Of a DNA stretch of 6,700 bases, positions 5,011-6,700 are shown in pieces. The notes under the pieces were generated by a model, which worked only from the letters and a program-made list of their open reading frames with translations, was not told the origin of the DNA and did not search any database. A program made the position numbers and the translations under genes. The stretch is from Pseudomonadota bacterium (GTDB taxonomy: Bacteria > Pseudomonadota > Alphaproteobacteria > Rs-D84): contig JAUNMD010000022.1 of assembly GCA_030531915.1 (NCBI GenBank), positions 1-6,700 on the forward strand, given 5' to 3'. Numbering within the stretch: position 1 is the stretch's first letter; each line of letters begins with the position of its first letter.

Positions 5011-6700
5011 ATGTCTGAAATTATCAATAATACCGATGACGCGGCCGTTAAAATTCCACAGTCGTCCATTGAACATGAAATGCGTACCAGTTTCTTGGAC
5101 TATGCGATGTCTGTTATTGTCGACCGCGCGTTGCCTGATGTTCGCGATGGTTGCAAACCCGTGCATCGTCGAATCTTGTACGTTATGAACGATGTTGCGC
5201 CTGCGACAAAACCAACGGTTAAATCCGCCCGTATCGTGGGCGAGGTTATGGGTAAATACCATCCCCATGGTGACAGTTCTATTTATGATGCAATGGCCCG
5301 TATGGCCCAAGATTTTTCTATGGGTGAAACATTGGTTCAGGGTCAGGGTAACTTTGGTTCACGCGACGGTGATAAACCCGCGGCCATGCGTTATACAGAG
5401 GCACGCTTGTCCAAACTGGGCGCGTCGCTGATGGACGATATGGACAAAGATACCGTTGATTGGCAACCAAACTTTGATGGTTCATTACAAGAACCGGTTG
5501 TTTTGCCAACCAAGTTTCCAAACCTGTTGGTAAACGGTGGTTCGGGTATTGCGGTTGGTATGGCGACAAACGTTCCAACATACAATTTGGGTGAAATCTG
5601 CAATGGTATTTTGGCAATTCTGGACAACAAAGATATTTCAGACGACGAATTGTTCGGCATTATCCCGGGGCCTGATTTCCCAACGGGCGCAATCGTGATG
5701 GGGCGTGCCGGCGCGTACAAGGCACACACAACCGGTCGCGGTTCAATTATCATTCGTGCGAAAACACATATGGAAAAATTCCACGATCACGATGCAATCG
5801 TTGTGGACGAAATCCCGTATCAGGTCAACAAGGCCCAGATGATTATCAAAATCGCCGAATTGATAAAAGATAAACGTATCGAAGGTATCGCTGAAATTCG
5901 CGATGAATCGTCCAAAGAAGGGCTGCGCATCGTTATTGAATTAAAGCGTGATGCGATTGCGGACGTTGTACTGAATCATTTGTTCCAGTACACAGAAATG
6001 CAGACGAATTTCCCAGTGAACATGATGGCACTGAATCGTGGTCGCCCGATGCTGTTCAATATTCGTGGTGTTCTGGACGCGTTCATCGATTTCCGGTGCG
6101 AGGTTATTCGTCGCCGCACGATTTTCGATTTGAACAAGGCCCGTGCCCGCGCACATACATTGCTGGGGTTGTCCGTTGCCGTTGGTAATTTGGACGAGGT
6201 TATTGAATTGATTAAATCCAGTCCAAACCCAGATGCCGCGCGTGATGCGTTGGTGTCGCGTGGTTGGCGTGCGTCGGACATTGAATCATATATTCAACTG
6301 ATTGATGATCCAAACACAGAATACAAAGATGGCATGTTCTATATGTCCGAAGATCAGGCGCGTGCAATTCTGGAATTACAGTTGCATCGTTTGACCGGTT
6401 TGGAACGTGACAAGATTCACGAAGATTTAACCGAACTGGGCGCGTTGATAAAAGACCTGTTAGACATTTTGGGCAGTCACGAACGTATCGTTCAAATTAT
6501 TCGTGACGAAACCGCGTCTGTGCGTGATAACTGGTCTTCGCCACGTCGCACAGAAATTTCCGATGCCGAAATCGACATTGATATCGAAGATTTGATTGCC
6601 CGCGAAGATATGGTTGTCACCGTGTCGAACACTGGTTACATCAAACGCGTTGCGCTGGATACATATCGTGCCCAGAAACGCGGGGGCAAGGGGCGCAATG
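5011..6700 (+). CDS. gyrA: DNA gyrase subunit A, 3'-truncated by window edge
   Basis: GyrA, with GyrB, introduces negative supercoils through a transient double-strand break. The frame is open from ATG 5011 (AGGGG at 4996-5000) to the window end, 563 codons. The breakage-reunion domain begins with LDYAMSVIVDRALPDVRDG. The quinolone region has GKYHPHGDSSIYDAM, with Ser89 and Asp93 matching E. coli Ser83 and Asp87. The catalytic Tyr128 is in AAMRYTEAR, equivalent to E. coli Tyr122. Further landmarks are PTKFPNLLVNGGSGIAVGMATN, DEIPYQVNK and, after the coiled-coil part, ILELQLHRLTGLE. The C-terminal domain starts with DIEDLIAREDMVVTVSNTGYIKR, and the GyrA box QKRGGKG is at 555-561. The box and the GSRDGDKPAAMRYTE spacing identify GyrA rather than ParC. 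About 300 residues of the wrapping domain should lie beyond the window. Confidence 0.97.
   Translation, partial: MSEIINNTDDAAVKIPQSSIEHEMRTSFLDYAMSVIVDRALPDVRDGCKPVHRRILYVMNDVAPATKPTVKSARIVGEVMGKYHPHGDSSIYDAMARMAQDFSMGETLVQGQGNFGSRDGDKPAAMRYTEARLSKLGASLMDDMDKDTVDWQPNFDGSLQEPVVLPTKFPNLLVNGGSGIAVGMATNVPTYNLGEICNGILAILDNKDISDDELFGIIPGPDFPTGAIVMGRAGAYKAHTTGRGSIIIRAKTHMEKFHDHDAIVVDEIPYQVNKAQMIIKIAELIKDKRIEGIAEIRDESSKEGLRIVIELKRDAIADVVLNHLFQYTEMQTNFPVNMMALNRGRPMLFNIRGVLDAFIDFRCEVIRRRTIFDLNKARARAHTLLGLSVAVGNLDEVIELIKSSPNPDAARDALVSRGWRASDIESYIQLIDDPNTEYKDGMFYMSEDQARAILELQLHRLTGLERDKIHEDLTELGALIKDLLDILGSHERIVQIIRDETASVRDNWSSPRRTEISDAEIDIDIEDLIAREDMVVTVSNTGYIKRVALDTYRAQKRGGKGRN

Noticed and set aside
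4888..6281. Minus-strand frames opposite gyrA (4888-5310, 5318-5617, 5391-5753, 5976-6281)
   Set aside because: gyrA is conserved and intact along the whole stretch; these are shadows created by its codon pattern.

Overview
The window looks like a piece of a proteobacterial chromosome, most likely from an uncultured alphaproteobacterium. GyrA and L34 read as alphaproteobacterial in style, base composition is close to balanced, intergenic gaps are short and promoters look sigma70-like. This placement is inferred from sequence style alone. There is no mobile element, CRISPR array, tRNA or rRNA in view.

Layout: positions 1-477 hold the 3' part of a ComF-family phosphoribosyltransferase gene (+). 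It runs tail to tail, with overlapping stop codons, into an unrecognised 140-residue gene (-, 474-896). A divergent promoter region (897-1038) contains a 25-nt perfectly alternating pyrimidine-purine tract between the two -35 boxes. It drives the 140-residue gene leftward and, rightward, a two-gene unit: valS (valyl-tRNA synthetase, 1039-3441) and, 5 nt later, a FAT-type acyl-ACP thioesterase (3447-4172). The unit ends in a perfect 17-bp bidirectional hairpin terminator. About 100 nt follow with no gene but with a hairpin and a piece resembling a dispersed repeat, and then a second bidirectional terminator serving rpmH.

The right half has a leftward cluster: a 76-residue helical protein (4661-4891), a previously easy-to-miss 31-residue hydrophobic peptide (4543-4638), and rpmH (ribosomal protein L34, 4334-4486), which also has its own promoter. 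A compact divergent promoter pair (4901-4980) separates this cluster from gyrA (5011 to the window edge, +). GyrA is cut in its C-terminal domain just after the GyrA box.

Functionally the region is mainly housekeeping: translation (valS, rpmH), DNA topology (gyrA) and lipid metabolism (thioesterase), with three uncharacterised small genes. The points most worth following are the 76/31-residue small-gene pair with a near-leaderless promoter, a ValRS lacking the usual bacterial C-terminal coiled-coil arm, and a FAT-type thioesterase coupled to valS. I found no clear novel multi-gene system.
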